Of a stretch of DNA of 64,000 nt, positions 20,501-35,500 are shown one piece after another. The notes below the pieces were generated by a model that was given only the letters and a program-made list of their open reading frames with translations, was not told the origin of the DNA and searched no databases. The DNA lies in contig SJOL01009403.1 in the NCBI GenBank assembly GCA_004794785.1, forward strand, positions 1,146,821-1,210,820, written 5' to 3'. Made by a program: the position numbers and the translations under genes. Position 1 is the stretch's first letter. Each line of letters begins with the position of its first letter. The DNA is from Opisthorchis felineus (taxonomy: Eukaryota; Platyhelminthes; Trematoda; Opisthorchiida; Opisthorchiidae).

Positions 20501-23500
20501 CTTCACAAAAAGGACACGTGTCAGGGACTAAGATTTACTGGTGGGTTGTCACACTAGAGTGGCTGGTCTCATAAGCACCTCTGACACATCATTCCATATC
20601 TGCGAGCCTTTCTTGAGTAGACCGGGCTTGGTCGGTAATATAATCGAGAATATGAGTGCGATACGTTCCAATGGATCGCGCCAAATGGCAATACTGAGTG
20701 GGGCTTGCCAATCTGGAAGAATGGCTGAAGCAACGCATCAACTCGATATTTATCGAGTTCCCAACTATTATCATCCCTTTTGGTTGTTTCACTCACTGGA
20801 ATATGCCCTCATGATAACTTTACGGTTTCATAGCTCCTACTTGAGTTTTCCTAACTGGTACAAGCACTACTAAGTTCGAGTAGTCTGGGTGATAAGGTTT
20901 GACCATCTTTACGCTTAGCTAGAGTGCCTCAGTTTTGTGTAGGCAACAGTACAGAATGTGTGACGCTTATGCGTCGGGCAAGGTGGAATAATCTTTACCG
21001 TACTGACAGAAGTTCCACCTAAAATTTCAAGCCGGTGAATAAGTTATGCGACATGGTTTTTATTATTCAACCGTCTCATGAAGAGACCGTCGTGTACCCT
21101 CAATGGTTTATTCGGGGGAGAGCTCTTTGACTACTTCCACACTCGGTGGACTTTTTAGCTCCCATATTTGGGAACGTCGTTATTTGAAGTAGCTACCAGT
21201 CAACGGCAACTTTTGGAAGATGTCTTGCGCAAGCAGTGCACAATTTGGCTTCGAACAATATACGGGTAGTGTGCATTCCGTAGTGCAGTGTAGGAAGTCA
21301 ACAAACCTGTGCAGGGAACCTCTTAATCACCAACTGCATCGCCGTACTAACTCGTCTCACCTAGACTTTGAGAATAGCCTAGACGTGGAAAAAACTGGTA
21401 GTGGGTCCTTCCCACTCCCGTGTGATGGCTGGGAAAATCGCAAACTGGATGTGACCTAAATTACAGGTAGGTTCATTGATGGAACTGAGTGAGTGAAAAG
21501 CACTGAAGGTGGTTGGTTCTCGTTCAACTCTAGGGAAACATGCTCGGGAAACATGCTCTGCGGCAGCGTGGGACTGGCTCATGAGGATGACGTCTTTATA
21601 TGGATGTGCAAGTAAGCAATTGCTAACTGGGAAGTCTATCCTCATAACCATGTCAGTCCGATCTAACGTTTGCTTTCATGAGGTGTATCTCTTACGATCA
21701 AAATATGACTTGGCTTCGTAGATCGGTGGGAGTCTGTTCGTGTCGAGCGTCGCCCTTTTTGACGTGTTTCACATACACACCCTTCATGTACGATTACCCG
21801 ACCCCGTTAAAGGCTGTTTACAGAGCGTCACCACCTTGTGAGTATAAAGTCACCCTTTTTAGTTAGAAATAGGACCTTCGAATGGCTATTGCGGTGCTCA
21901 AAGTTTACCTAAAACCGCCATCTAAAGGATCAGGAAACCGATTCTCTGTACGCCCCAAAAACAGCCAAAGCCCTCAGGCGCTTGCGCTTCCTGTGATCCG
22001 GCCTGTTCATATACGCGTAACATGCAATGGCATGTGGTTTATAGTCGAACGCCTTGTTTGTATCTTTGCAGAACTTGTGCGACCAGCCTGACTGTTCAGT
22101 CGTAAAAGTGATATCTTCAACCCAATTTGTGGGTGCTGTTTTCGTATACTGGTGTGTTACTCGCTCCACTTACCAGACTCTTGAAGCCTTGGCCCCCCCC
22201 CTTATTGGTCTAAATCGAGATGTAGCCGGTGTCGTCTTCAGGCGATTACTTGAACTGACGGGATACGCGAATAAACTGGATACTGGTTTATCTAGCGAGA
22301 GTAGATCGATCGAATTAAACAGAGGAACTACCTCATCTATATGACTATTGTATGTCTGAGCAGCTACAGAGGAGTGATATCAGATTCGGTAATCCTTACG
22401 GGTCAACAACAGAGGATAAATTTCCAGTTAGTAAGACATGAATTTATTGAGCCATACCAAATCAGAACCGTTGAGATCAAAACCAGGTAATAAATGGACT
22501 CTTCCAAGAATAGGGATGAGGTAATCATGGTCAGCCAGCAAGCAGGCAGAAAAAGTGCGACGATGTTTTAAGAATTTGTATTGTTTGGTAGCAGCTTAGC
22601 TTTGGAACGTGTCGCGTATACCATACAAGGGATGAATAACATCAGCTCAAAAGTTATCAAATTTACCGAGACGGTTACAACGTGTGACCTATCAGTGAAT
22701 TCCTGGACGGCCCGCACCATTTAGATGGTAGTTTGCAGGATCTAACGAATATGGTGTAGCCTTTGCTTATCCGTTTTCAGGCCTGAAACTTGACCACTAG
22801 TACTTCACCGCAATTCAAGACTCACTAGAGAAGCAGATGGATTATGGGTGTTTAGTGTTAAACCACCCGCTTTGAGATTTACATGCATTACACTAATTTC
22901 CCACTCTGGGCTGCAGGAGGTCTCTGGTGCGAACTCCACACCAGATTACTGTGAATGTCACCTGTAAATTTATGAAACCGAGACTGAGCGTGTATGGGAG
23001 TGTCTAGGACGGAAATGGAAACCTATTCTTTCGCAAAGGACTATGCCATTCGACAATGCGCAGGATAGAAACCATTCCCGTGCTGCACAAGAGTTTGTAT
23101 GCGCTTGGGATTTAGAGTTGTTGATAAGTACAAGCCCATCTGTCACCTACTACAAAATGCAGTACAGCGCACGTTCCCCGCAGCTGGCCCCATATGCTTG
23201 GCAAGAACGACACGAATACCAATGCTACTTGTGGAAGCTAGCCTATCCGTTTTGCTCACCCAAAGTTGTGTTTACAAATATGAATATACGTAGGGAACAA
23301 AAAGACACCTCTCGATCCACATTGCAGACTATTTGCCAAAATGGGCATTCAGCTTGGTAAGTAAGTTTCCAAGGCCTGCCGTTGCAAAACACATTGTAAA
23401 CGCATACAACTGTAGTGGCGTACCAGACTCTTCCGGGTTACATGTCTTCAAATTAAACCAGTCCTTGCTCGCAGACTTTAGCTACGAGACACCTCAAACT

Positions 23501-26500
23501 CAATCTGTGTTCAGGAAGAAATGGTTCTAAGTTTTCATTACCTTGATAGGGCTGGACAAAAGACCAATAGGACCAATCATGTTCTACGTCACCAAATCCG
23601 TTTCCCCATATTGTTTGTTCTTGTCGTATGAATGAATCGTCTTAGGACCCATGATATCACAAAGGTCAGTTAGTCGAACCTTCCTTATGCCGGTTTCATG
23701 AAGAGTGACTGCTGTTTATTTTAAAAGTGGTGAGAACGAACCCCAAACTGGTTGTCGTGGAAACGAAGCTTTTACTGGTCTCAAATTATTTGCTCTGCAC
23801 TCGGAAATGAAATAAGTGACTGAGGGAGGTGAATACAAAGATTCGATAAGGAAGATTTTTCCGTTGTGTGGTGCCCGAACATAGGTCTCTAAATCTTCTT
23901 ATTTGAGACCACAAAAGTGACAGAGTGACCAGACCAAGTTCAACATCTCAGTCTTTTCACAAGTAACTAAATAGCATTTCTGAGTAGTTTTGTTTAGTCT
24001 CCGTCAACTTGGTGAAATATACTGAAACATAAGGTCATTATTTATTCATAGACTTGTAGTAGAATACGCACGGTTGAATGAATGACAGCGCAAGGCAAAC
24101 TGAGAACCGGTCGATGAACACCATAGTGATGGAGCAACAGAACTCCTGAGGTTGACCAAGTGCACTTCCGGAAGTTGGTCTTGCAGTACTGAGTCCTCGA
24201 GGGACTGGGCGTGTCTACAGTACAGTTTCCGTTCAACTACCAACAAATGACAGGAAGGTACTTGCGTTTGTGATAGTGGACAGATTGAACGCGGACTTTT
24301 AACAAAAGTCTGTTTCTTCCGTCGGTCTCTTGCTTTTTATCTTTCGGAAAACGGAGTAAACCACGGTTACAAAACAAGCTCAAACTAGTAGGAATGATAC
24401 CAGTAATCGGTCAAAAGTGGTTGCACTCATTATTAGAGAGGGATCAAAGGATGGATTTTATCCTGGAGTAAAACTACAATTTTATTATCACTGGACAAAT
24501 CAACAAGGAAACAGTTTGCAGTATGAAACAAACCTGCGTCCAAAGTTGTACTTCAATTTTGAGACCAAGCAGTCACGTAGCCCGGATTTGACATTCTTTT
24601 GGCACATACCTTCCAAGTAATTCAGGGGAATCACGATAGGGGACGACTCGGTCAGTAGCTTGCGTCTTCTTTCGTTAGCCACTTTGAACTAATCGTTCAC
24701 ATGATGAACTAAGAACTTGTCAGTTTGGATGGAATCGTGACGTGGATTTTTGACTCTCCATTTCTCCAGACAGCAATATGTAATTCTGTATGGTTCAAAA
24801 TGAAAGTGAGAAAACAAGCGAGTAGCGGCGGCAAACCGATAAGTACTTACTAAAAAGCACAACCATACCAAGAAAAAAGGGGCGAATCCTGCCTAAGATG
24901 AGGATTTTCTCTTGAATGACTTAAAGTGCCAATTATCCAAAAGACTGTATAAGAAAATGGAAACAAGTAACTGAAGTTTCGATCTTATATCGTTCTACAC
25001 GCTACAGTGTACCTCGGTTAAGTTGGCCAAAGTTTTAGAGTCCGTTGTTACAATTACCCACCAAAAAGCCATTGTTCTGACAAGACTTTTAAAGTAGACA
25101 GAACATCAGTAGCAACGCAAGATTACAGTCTGTACAAAGGTGCTTTTAGCCACACAATTGAGAATGGGCACCCAGGTCGCCTATATGCTGCTGCGGCGAA
25201 GTGAGCAGTGGTCACCAGGTAGTGTTCGGTTCTGCCATCGTTGTTAGCCCGTATACTGTGCGCAATACTAACAAGCTCACTCCTGGTTTTCTCCGCTTCC
25301 ATTCAACTCAGGACATGCACTTTTTACACATCGCTAGATGCGATGTCAACTGAACCGATCAAAAAGTTTGATTTGCTGCTTACCGAAATTTCGATGGAGG
25401 TTTTTTTGTAAATGAAGTCAATCTACGCTGATAAACCGACACACTGTACAGCGTTTATGGGTTATTCAGGGTAGATTGGCTTCACTTGCAGGACGCAAAC
25501 ATAATTAAAAATTCCCAAATCTTCTCACATTACCAACTCTAAGATAACGCTGAAGGCTGTCGGGGTTCGAAGCACCAAGTGCGGAACTTGGCGTGCTGTT
25601 TGCTCTCAGGATTCCCCAACCATCACTGCTCTTATCAGCATTTTCACCGAGTTTCGAATCCCGTTTCAGCTATGCACAGGCCGTATTATCAGGCCCCAAG
25701 TATTTATGAAAGAGGCTATGTTCGTAGTTATGTGCAATGCACTGTGCAAATCCAATTTACCGGGTGAACAGCAATGGTCTTGGCATTTCAGTCAGTCAGT
25801 ATGAATCGAAACACCACCGTGGTACACTCATTCATCCAACATGAGTCCCACAGAGCAGCTGGGATGAGTTTTAATCGAGCGTCATAATTTAGGCTTCAAC
25901 CGTCACTTTCCTTGTATTGCACTCGAAAGATGTTCATCTCCCACAAAGCGACATGCCAAACCATAAAAGCCTCTAACTTGTTAATTGGCCTACTGCGAAT
26001 TTTTCGTTCTATTTTTTAATATCATGACCGTAACATGCCAAGCCCTCTTGATCTTCCAGATGACACTTCTCCTCGCGAAAGAATGCTACTGCAGGCCGTA
26101 GTTTTATAAAAAGTGCTCACTTGACTCATTGATGCATGTACGATCTGGTTGGTTTTGAGGTCACCGTTATCTTAGTGTGCTTCACACGCACGAAATCGCA
26201 AATAAGATCTTTTGAATACATGTGAGTTGGTACCACTTTCACCTCATTTTGTCTGAGAGATTTTTTTGGAAGATACTTGGTTATGCTAAAACAGCGCTCA
26301 AATCAACTTGCTGGGGACTGGTCATCGTTGTTTTGTTTGATTTTGGTTGTCACCATTTCCGGCGTCCAAGTTAAAAGAAATTTCTCTGTTCACCAGTTAC
26401 GTTGATAATCCAGCTGACAGAAAAATAGATGTTACTTTTCAACAGATACATTCATTTGCATATAAATCTAATTTTTACACGACACTCAACTGAATCTCTC

Positions 26501-29500
26501 GTTTAGGATATTCTTCAACTGAACATGCTGCACAAAGGCCGCCTTATGTTTCACTTGGTACGATATTCGAGATATCGTAGTATGTTCTCATAAAGGATTA
26601 TGTCTACCTGATGAGCCCCAAGAAGGGCGAAACTGGTCGTGGGCTATCGAAGAGTTTTCAGCAACCTTGTGAGTAGTTTCCTTAATGAAAACACTGCGAC
26701 TTCTCGAATATCATACCAACTGAAACATGAGGCGGCCTTTGTGCAGCACATTCAGTTGAAGAGTATCATAAACAAGAGATTCAGTTGAGTGTCCCGTGAA
26801 AATCAGATTAATATGCAAATAAGTGTTTTTGTCGAAATCAGCCAAGTTTGGGTTCAAGTAGAACATAAGGTTGGCGGAAACTCGGGGACTGTGCCTACCT
26901 GCTGAGTCGCAAGAAAGGTTAAATCGGTCATGAGCTATTGAAGGTGTTCCTTTTCTTTACACGGCACTACCTATAAGGCCGGTTAAAACACTGTACCTAT
27001 TTCGCCCCCGTGGGGGCTCACTGGGTACGCCAAGTCCTCCAATTTCACTCAATCTTACGTCATAATTTAACACCGACTTGTACGTATCCGGCTATAAGCA
27101 CTCACTTGAGGGTAAAGTTGGCGTTAACTGGAGACAAGTGAAATTCACCTGAATCCGTCGTTTACAGTATACTTCATAGCAGTACTTGCGGCTGATGAAT
27201 ATTATAGAGGAGCGGTTCAGCTAAAGGTTAGCTGAGTCTCCGGTTTGCAACAGCGGTTTTTGCTAATATCCAGAGCAAAGTCGTGGTCAGAAACATAGCA
27301 GGGAGCATGTTGGATCATCTCTGGATAAATTCGCAGACTCCGAACCTGTGAAATGCAGTGCAGGGCAAGCAAAGTGACCATAAGAGCGTTCTGCACTTAG
27401 CGTGATGATGCTTTGAGTGTGTAGTGCGTACGAAATCTACTACTATCACGATTTTGACGAGCAACTTCTTTGAAGGATGAGCTGAAAATTCACTTCCAGC
27501 AGAGAAAATCACAAAACGTAAGTGGTTTCACCGGTGTCTCGGACGATGTTTGAAAAGTAGGTACTATTACTGACCGGGAATCAGCGTATTCTGCTCAATC
27601 ATGTGACTGAACTAGTGATAACTATACCGAAAATGCTAATAACACGTGACTGGTTTGGTCATACGACTTAAGGCGATGACATTGGTTACAAAACTCAGAA
27701 AGATAGTGATCAATTTTCCTTTTGCAACAAGTTCGGATACTATCTCTTCACTGCCGAATCTGACTTCAAAAACTATTTCCAATACCAGTTTTACTTTTTC
27801 ACCTGAGAGATAAGCCTCGTTGGGCGTTTTGACACGAGCTGTCATTTGTCTCTTTGAAACCAACTGCTGGTTACACAACACTCTGTGTTGGTATCGATAA
27901 GAATGCATGCTTTCTTGGTTGTTGATCAGGTGGCTGTGCGCACTGATGATGTCTCCTCGTATGGTGACGAAACGTTTGCAAGTCAATTGCCAACCTCGGC
28001 GAACAGATCAACAGCCACCTGATCAACAACCAATAAACTCACCCGAGCTACCAATATTTTGAGGATGTGCTCTCAAAAGCTTTATTTGAGATATACGTTC
28101 TGAGACCATGTGAAAACCCTTTCTGCCGTTTCAGTGTTTACTGCCAACCTCAGTTTAGTTATCTTTTATAGCTCTTACTTCCCTGCTTGTTGTGTCAGCT
28201 TACTCCTGACACAACATAAAGTTAACGTACAAAATTTGGTACCCTGCTCTTTAATCAGCCTTTTCCTACTCTCATACGGAAAAGAGGGAGGACACCCGTT
28301 GCGCGGTTGATGCGTTTCTTAGGAAGTCTTTAATCCACAGGAAGCCGCTCACCCGTAAATAAAGTATTTTCTATTGATCACTTTCCAGCTGACCAGCTCC
28401 ACTCAGTTTACGTTGGTTGCATTTGAGTTCATGGGTTTGATAACATAACTGTTTCACAGATGGGCAGGTGTGAACAACACGGTGAGTTACACGGTGCAAC
28501 GATAGCGGGTAATCCTAAGACGCATGAATGACAAGCACAGTGGATCGGGCACTAGGAGATGTGGTCGTTGCATACCAGGTTGGGCGCGTTTATCTCAGGT
28601 GTCCTATTTTTATTCCAAGATAAGAAGACTATGATTTAAAGGGCCTATATGTAAAGACTCTGACTGTTTATGTATGTACGCTGGACAACCAAACATTCGT
28701 GGCAAAAGGCCAGTGAGTGGGAATATAATTTACAGGAATTAACACTTTCACTTCTCTTTTGTAGTCGGAAGGTTTATGAAAACTGTTTATGCAGACAGTG
28801 CAATCACCAGTAGCTCCGAGTGGATACAGCGTTTTAGTCGAAACTAACCGCGACCACAAGGGAAAAGAATACTGGTATTTCATATATTTCAGGTCAGTCC
28901 GTGCCTCTATTGAAAAAAACCCGTGGACATGAAAACTTCACAGCTGGTGAGAATAAGTTTGCACGTGAGCCAACTATCACACTTGTTGAGAATAGTGATG
29001 TGGTATCGTTGTGACCAGTGGATTCAGGGTGAACTTCTGCTAAATCGTGATCACTCACTACAAAAATGCGCTCGGAATTTCGCCCACCAAGGGAAGTTAA
29101 ATAGGCTATGGTTTGACGGGGTACCTTACCTATCGGACGCTCGCTGAAGAACGTAACAGCTTGCAGTGTGATCATCTTCCTCTGAGGAACACTTTCTCTC
29201 AGAGGGTCATTTAAGGTGAAGCTCAACTCAAAAGGGACAATATTTGATTGGCCTTCAGAGGGGTAAAGCTGTATTTTTTAGCATAAAATTTGTGCAATTC
29301 TCCTAACAGGGCGCCATATTTTGAACAAAACTTGACTACTGATTAGTTACCAAGTTTGTCAGGGCAGAGAGGGGACATACATAGCGACTGTTAGCAATGT
29401 TTTATTATTTTAGTGACGGATGTGGAACATTCGTGATTACAATAACGATGGAAAACAGCGATGGTGCAAACGGCCTCAGATGACCGCTGTCATGATAGCC

Positions 29501-32500
29501 TTAAAGGCGGAGTTAGAATCTCTTGCGCACGCAGGTTCCAAGTAATATTGATGGGCGATCGTCAGAAATAGAGGTTTCGGTTTTTTTTTAGTTAAACCCA
29601 GATAAACGAGGTGGGGTTCAGTTTGATCTCCGACTCGTGTGAGCTGAGTACGACATTATCATGCCGATGTGATAAACACCGACCAATGTATGTGACTGCA
29701 ACAGCATGAAAAGCGGATGAACTGTTTGCACTCCTGTGGAGTGTAATCCTCTTGTGTTGTGCACGGGACCCATTGGTTAGACAAGATTAACGCGATTTAA
29801 GGTTCAGGTCAAGTTGTACTTGATCTTGTTGGCTAGAGCTTGACTATGGTAACAGGACCACATTTTTTAGACGTAATACACTACTCATTAGGTTGCTGAA
29901 ATTTCGTCGACAGCCCACGACAGGTTTTGCCCTTCTTGGGGCTCATCAGGTAGGCGCAGTCCCACATTCTCCTCTGCTCCTCCTGCATTGTGAAGTAATT
30001 TTATCGTCGAATAGCTACACTAACCGCTTCTTTGTTTCCTCTTATCTGAGAACGGCCTGCTTCTCAAAAGTCTATCGGGTCATTATATTGGTTACTCACT
30101 TGTTTTAAAGGTTGGTAGTATCTACTCTCGCTTGGGACCACATTTACAGCAGACGACGACTGAGGGTCACTTTTCAATGCAGTTCCCAACGATCACCAAT
30201 GGTCAAGAAAAGCACATTTAACGTGGGTTACACCTATCACCCAATTTGCTTGCTAATGAAGAAGTGGACGACGCAGAGGTAAAGCTGTGTTTGGGAATAG
30301 TGTTGTACTGATTGCCTTTGTAGGCGAAAAGTGAATTTGTTTAAATGAACAAATGAATCACTAACCGCGGCTCAAACACCCTAACCACACTGTCCAAGAC
30401 ATAAAATCTCTGTGATTTCGATATTTTTCTGTACTGACCATTCATTCGTTTGTTATTAACAGCCTTAAACTGTTGGAAAACAGATGGATGAGCCTGACAA
30501 CTAGCCCAGAGTTCAAAGACGAAGTGTCCCACCGCGCCAAAAATGCACTGGCTTGTTCATTTTTTATGCCGTGTCAAAGGAAATCTCGGATGTCAGATCG
30601 GTCAGCGTAAATAATTGGTGCGGGCTTGGTGCCCTAACTATCGCGATTATAATCAGTTTCGTAATGGAGCCCCTGGCTGACACAGATAATAAATTGAACC
30701 CTGGATCATCCACCGTAAAAGTTTACCAAGTGCCATTCAACAGACCCACTCCCAGAACTATAGTAACATCTGAATCGCGTACAATTATAATGCGTGACCC
30801 TGTACTGTGTCAATAAAAGCGCATTGTGCGCGAGTTAGATCTGTCCTAGGCCACACCTTAGATGCCCCCATCATCATACCTACAAACGCGCTCACGCCAC
30901 TTTTACAAGTGCTATCTTCCCACTTGCTACTCGAACCCAGGTATCTAGTAATGGATATTCAAGTCGCCTCACTTGACGCTTCAAAATTGTATAAACCTGA
31001 AGACGCTCGCGGAAAACATGATTGCCTATGCGTATTTTTTGACAGCGATTAGGGAGTTTCAGGATACAATGTGTCCGTGAAAATCCTCGATGAGGAAGGA
31101 GCTAAGTTCTTAATTGAGCTATAGCCTTAGGTTATCCGTACAGTGTTCTTTGACTCCTTTCGGACTGAACCGAACAACCTACACTTTACCCACGATGAAT
31201 AGACATACACCACTTCAGATGAACTCGTCCACTACATCCTAAGTTGCAGTCACGCAACTGAGTGGCAGTCGAGCAAAGGAGCCTTTAGACACTTTGAAGT
31301 ATTCGTCACATTGGCTGGAAGTGCTAGACAAACGAAGGTTGACTGCACGATCCAAAATATAGCCTGATAGTAATGGACCACCGTGTTTGATTCATAACGC
31401 ACAGGAAAAGAAGAAAGGGTTTGTATCCCATCAAGCTTTATCGAATAGCATCAAACCAGTGGCTAGCGTTCAAAGCTAAGGTAATACCTCTTTTTCTTAT
31501 GAAATCGTCATCTCAGAATCGCCGATTTTGTCACCTAGATGGCAGAAATAAAAAACAATACACGGCACCAGTCACGTCTTTTTTTACTTGGGGATTTCGC
31601 CCAGCTGGAGTTTGGGCCCGAAAGGAATCCAGAAGAAAAAGCAACTGTGGAGCTCCACATCTCAACCACCTGAATTAAAAAAAAATCAAAAAATAGTCGA
31701 TGAATGTATTGCCAGTATCCGAAAAAATATGGCGCTACACAAGATTGATAATGCTGTGCCTTAACTGGTACAAAACACTAACGTGTTCCTTTCGTGTTCC
31801 TTAAGTCTTCCGAGACGGATATCTTCTCTCACAGACCACCTTTCTCTCGGCAATCGGGTATTTATTCCAGAGCTCCCTCCTTATTCTGAGCTAGGCGCCA
31901 CGTACGACAGTGACTAACAACGCGTAATTACATAGTCTTCTGACCACCTAGTCTTGCTTTGCTAAAGCGCGTCATCTTGATCTTTTCCGTAAGCGACACA
32001 AAGTTCCTGGTAGCAACCCTCAACTAAAGAAGACTAATGTAATACCACGTTTAGCAAGTAAATAAGTTCTGTTAAGCCGCATAGCAACGATCACACATCA
32101 TCTCTTAGCCTGTTTTGAATGGGTATAGTTCAGTCCATTAGGTTTTATCCAGTAAGCGCAATAACTCAAGAACACACACCTTCCAACCATTCCTAACGGG
32201 ATTTTGACGATATCTGAGCGCCTCTCTCTTAGAATTACGTAATTCCATCCCTAATAACGACGAACTACATGAATAAGAAGGAATAAGATTTCTTATTGAG
32301 AAAACATTCGACTTGCAAAAGTTGGCCTTCTCGAAGTGTTTGCCGGGAGGAGGTTTCCTGTATAGGGGGTATCCTGTAACATTTTATCTCTCTATGGCGC
32401 TAAGCGACCAAAAAATCCCGTTCGTCCAATGTTATCTCAAGTGTAGCGGTGAGGATTTCAAGTTCAGTTTAAGACATCAACTTCCTGAATAAAGTTGTGC

Positions 32501-35500
32501 TGGTTTGACATGTAACGGTAAAAAATGATATTGATGTTAACATAAAAGGCTGATTCTTGCCTATTTATCCACTGGTATGGTGCCACATCCAAGAGTCCTG
32601 TGAATACTTACGAAGATATATCGTGTGTGTCCTAAGAAGCACCATGAGGTCAACAGAGGTCCACTACTCAAACTTTGCTACATTCCTTCTAACTTATTTT
32701 GTTGCCTAACTCTAATAATGTTAGACTAGTCTAGAAATTTTTATAGAGTGAATGGTGCGTTAATTTTTTTACTGCTTGTTTACGTACACTCCATTCCCAT
32801 TAGTATGCCGCGGTTGCCGCATGCCCATCTCAAACACAGTGGAAAAGTCTACTTACAGAACGCTGGAACTTGAAGGCACCCACGCTCATCATCAGTGTAA
32901 TCGGGTCACGAGCGGAACTGAGCAAGAAGTTCAAAAGGACATTGAAGAATGGGCTGTGGAAAGCTGCGGAAAGTGCCGGTAAGCAGAGTTCGCTTTATCA
33001 CGTCTCATGCTTTAATCAGCTTGACCTTAATTCAAAGGCGGAAACTCAGAAACATTGAAATGTAAGCAGTCCAGCCAGTCTTTTCTACTGCACATGTATT
33101 GTACACACCAACTTTGTGTAGAACGGATTTCAATATATCAGGGCCATATAGTGCTATCTCAAGCCCACCATCAATCAATGCGTGGCGTCATTCTTCTGTC
33201 ATACCTATTTTCTTGTAGCAGCGAAATTACTGAGCGAATATGTTACAGAAGCAGACCTCGAGGTTGTCTGTTAGCATTGGGAAACTTGTTCAAGTCGCAC
33301 TTGGAGAACTTTCATAACTTATCCACGCTGAATTCTACAGATAATGTACTGTCAAGACGGCATCCAATTCTGGATGGAAGTATAGTAGCATTGTGTTGGC
33401 CGTTTAATTGTGAGATTTGTATACAGTACGAATGTAAACCTTCACGATGTCTCAGAAATTACTGGTCTGGTTTTTGCCCCAAGTTTGCCGAATTAGTGTT
33501 CATGGGCGAACAATTCGATGAAATCCGAGTGCTTTTTTACTTGGGGGAGCCACAAGTGTTTTTTGGTTACTTGTTCCAGAAGATCAACCACGCCAAATCT
33601 ATTTTATTTGAACGAAGAAGTTTCGGTCTTTACCGAATACCAAATTCCACCAGACAAACTTAAATGACAATGTGTCACTTGCTTGGAACGATTGTGTCGA
33701 AACATGCGAACGCCTGACGCTGCAACAAATCACTTCATCAGTGCATCACCCGGCTTCAGATGGTACATAACTGGTTGTTCCAGTCACATCTTGTTTTGCG
33801 GGACAGAATGCACGTAGTTGATAGGTTTTCGAATGGAGAGTTTTTCCCACAGTCGGATCAGTCGGTCGACGTCAAGAAAATCATGGAATAATGCCGCATT
33901 AAAGTGCCGATATTTAAGACAAGCCAGTTTGGTACCTGAACTGTTCGGCCCATCAAAGTCCACGACCACTAGGTGAAAATCAGACCACGTTTTGGAGAAT
34001 TCTCTTGAGCTTTTGAGGCACAAAAGCCGACCAAGCTAAGCACTTTGATATTTTATCGAACTGCTGCTTAAAAAACACCATGGATAATTTTCTATGCGTA
34101 CTAGGGAAATTTTGGAAGCGACCAGCAAACAGTCTAAGTAAAGATACGACAGCATATAATAGTCAAAAGCAGACCCCCAAAGCAACCCCATTAGAAAGAT
34201 CGTACAGTAACGGCATCAGCTCAAATTAGGTAACCTGACCCCAGTATCATCATCCGTCGACTGCCTTGTTAAAAAACGTTTAAAACTCTTGAAAAGCGGA
34301 AGGACACTATGAAATACCAAAATCTGTAGCAGATTTATTCCAGAAAATTCATTTTTATAAGGACCATTTAGTTGCCACATAAAACCAATCGTCTGGTCGT
34401 TCCTGCGAATGCCGTCCTTCAGAGCGGACCTATATGACCATGTCCTGGAAGTGGCCCACTACATATTGTGGGCATCGCAGCTTCTGTCTTGCCATTCGGG
34501 ACAGTTAAGCATGGTTTGGTTTCGTCGGGTCTACTCAGACTATTTTTGTCATGCTAGACGTGTTGGGTGACCAACTGGTTCCCTGGAAGTCACGATTTTC
34601 AGAAACCGACCTTCAATCGAGCATTCCCTGGTGCAAAGTGTCTCTTTACACAAGATTCAAATTACAGGACTGAAGAAAATTGTTCTCCGATTAAGGATTT
34701 CTTTCTAATAGGGTTCATGCTAAATAGAAAGCCCCTTATACACACCAGATGGTTACAGTCACTGCCGGACACGATGCAAGCACAGCCCAGATTTCTGCAT
34801 TAGCGATTGATGTAGAATGAGGGGATCCGTGGAGAGTCACAAATACAATACAAATACAATGCAACTATAAGATATGTACTCTAGTTTCACACCTCATATG
34901 TTCTATGCAGCAGCCCATTATTATTCACTTCGTTAAAGCTGTTGGATTTATTTACCATTTCTGGAGAGAGCCTTAAGTCATGGCTCCCAAAACACATCAT
35001 TTCAAAAGTGAGTAGAACTTGTCTTAGACTGTCTACCAAGCTCCATATCATGGTTTATCCGTTCTTGAAGTTCACTGCCTTCTAATGCCTTTCTGTTCGC
35101 TTTTATATATCTCAACTATAGTAAACTCATTACAGATCACTCTCGTCTAAATAGTCCTCCTTTCCCGACGTGACTACTTTGGTTGACTGAAAACAAGCTG
35201 GAGCACCGAAACCCAGCTTACTCTTGTCGGAGCTCATTGACAGTGCCAGGATTCGAATTCCAAACATGTGACGCGCGAGACGAACACGCAACCATTGCTC
35301 CGCCAGTAAGAGCTGGACACATCTAGGCTATCTAGTTTGAACAAACATGTTTGCTCTTCGGTTGGAAGGTTTCCTCTTTGTACAAAAATACTCCCTCTAC
35401 ACTATTCATCACACTCGAAGGCCATGGGCACTAGAGTCACCATAGCAACAGTTAACAGTTCTGAATTTCGTTGGACAATGCTTCGTCAATCAACGCTGAG

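Larger units (their letters stand above)
17503..32803. other. TRPM intron 1 (15.3 kb), repeat-rich
   Basis: The longest intron in the window. It carries a SINE-body copy (20098-20190), the palindromic hammerhead-like element (26456-26821), a degraded second core (26889-26945), a family C fragment near 27150-27185, the inverted-repeat element at 27915-28033 and a minus-strand family A relative (29885-29965). The stretches 17503-20097, 20191-26455, 28034-29884 and 29966-32803 contain scattered short open frames with no recognisable family; much of this is probably old transposon sequence. Confidence 0.6.
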
